From positions 124,001-188,000 of the forward strand of contig CAZNXJ010000002.1 of the NCBI GenBank assembly GCA_964577115.1: 64,000 nt of DNA, written 5' to 3'. The notes under the pieces were generated by a model. That model saw only the letters and a list, made by a program, of their open reading frames with translations, had not been told where the DNA came from and did not search any database. This stretch comes from CAZNXJ01 sp964577115 (lineage in GTDB: Bacteria; Planctomycetota; Planctomycetia; Pirellulales; Pirellulaceae). Below, in pieces: positions 63,462 to 64,000 of the stretch (position 1 is its first letter; the number at the start of each line of letters is the position of its first letter). The translations under genes were made by a program, and so were the position numbers.

Positions 63462-64000
63462 TTATCGCTCGCGCGCCATTTCGAGAAACTGCTTGTATCG
63501 GGCCTGCATCTCTTGCAGGCTGTCGTGTCCAAACTTCTCTACGAAAGCACAGGCAACTTCGAACGCGACCACGTTCTCAATGATGACGCTGGCCGCGGGA
63601 ACGGCACATACGTCGCTGCGTTCGTACGCCGCAGCCTCGGATTCCTTTGTTGCCAGATTGATTGATTCCAGCGGCCGAGCCAACGTGCTGATCGGTTTTT
63701 TGGCCGCGCGGATGACGAGCGGCTGTCCGTTGGTCATCCCGGCTTCCAGCCCTCCGGCGTTGTTCGTCGGGCGGATGTATCCCAGGTGCGGTTCGCCTCG
63801 CCGACTCGCGTCAAACTGGATCGGGTCGTGAACCTGCGAACCGACGCGCCGCGCTGCCTCGAAGCCCAGGCCGATTTCGACGCCCTTGATCGCCTGCACG
63901 GCCATGACGGCCTGCGCCAACCGACCGTCCAGCTTGCGGTCCCACTGGGCGTGCGTGCCGAGCCCGAACGGCAGGCCCTCCACGCGCACCTCGACGATAC
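63462..64000 (-). CDS. aroC: Chorismate synthase, N-terminal part outside window
   Basis: The last enzyme of the shikimate pathway, which makes chorismate from EPSP with reduced FMN. About 179 codons of the C-terminal half lie in the window, open at the right edge. GLPFGLGTHAQWDRKLDGRLAQAVM, RPTNNAGGLEAGMTNGQPLVIRAAKKP, the LATKESEAAAYERSDVCAVPAA block and FVEKFGHDSLQEM are family signatures. The C-terminus is complete. With aroF at 7789 there are two shikimate-pathway genes in the window, but they are 55 kb apart and not in one operon. Confidence 0.95.
   Translation of the reverse strand, partial: IVEVRVEGLPFGLGTHAQWDRKLDGRLAQAVMAVQAIKGVEIGLGFEAARRVGSQVHDPIQFDASRRGEPHLGYIRPTNNAGGLEAGMTNGQPLVIRAAKKPISTLARPLESINLATKESEAAAYERSDVCAVPAASVIIENVVAFEVACAFVEKFGHDSLQEMQARYKQFLEMARER

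Overview
The window is GC-rich, densely packed chromosomal DNA from a member of the Planctomycetota, most likely a Pirellulales-like lineage (inferred from gene content, not from a marker-gene search). The signs are a planctomycete-type Ser/Thr kinase with an N-terminal recruiting segment and a C-terminal membrane anchor, a related pseudokinase, a protein with two planctomycete-type c-heme domains, a membrane-anchored helix-turn-helix protein with a long acidic linker, a fused CcsB-CcsA cytochrome c assembly protein, and a GatCAB amidotransferase. No tRNA, rRNA, CRISPR array, insertion sequence, phage gene or replication origin was seen. Most of the window is core metabolism mixed with lineage-specific envelope and signalling genes.

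Layout. 1-2.4 kb: hisD (cut by the left edge) divergent from a threonine aldolase. 2.4-7.7 kb: a membrane pseudokinase and a zinc-ribbon membrane protein, both ending in secretin-N-terminus-like modules. 7.8-9.1 kb: the DAHP synthase gene aroF behind what looks like a complete aromatic amino acid attenuator (promoter, 19-residue leader peptide with six aromatic codons in a row, terminator). 9.2-11.9 kb: a cupin, then a minus-strand operon glutaredoxin / TIGR04282-type transferase / ThiO. 11.9-13.1 kb: a 1.15 kb stretch with no supported gene. 13.1-22.7 kb: an active-looking Ser/Thr kinase, a HELGH metallopeptidase, a double-heme protein, a coupled flavoprotein / radical SAM / metallophosphoesterase-like operon, and secreted proteins. 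22.6-27.8 kb (minus): a membrane glycosyltransferase and an exopolysaccharide-type ATPase pair with a membrane protein. 28-39.7 kb: metH behind a long structured leader, thiC, an LplT-like transporter, a sugar isomerase and ROK kinase pair, dapB and thrC. 40-50.2 kb: traR/dksA-like and lspA, hisN-like phosphatase, a redoxin without cysteines, rpmB, gatCAB, a SAM hydrolase followed by an isolated copy of its C-terminal domain, and bioA. 50.3-54.2 kb (minus): a MotA/TolQ/ExbB channel with two coiled-coil partners. 55-64 kb: a small secreted protein, the HTH membrane protein, a lipoprotein with ccsBA, an AsmA-like membrane protein, and aroC cut by the right edge.

How the genes work together: amino acid and cofactor synthesis dominates (His, Thr, Lys, Met, aromatics, thiamine, biotin). 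The SAM hydrolase genes stand beside bioA, whose product uses SAM as amino donor. The most informative regulatory object is the aroF leader. The most novel-looking gene groups are the flavoprotein/radical SAM/degenerate phosphoesterase cassette, the pseudokinase pair, and the three-gene proton-channel operon.
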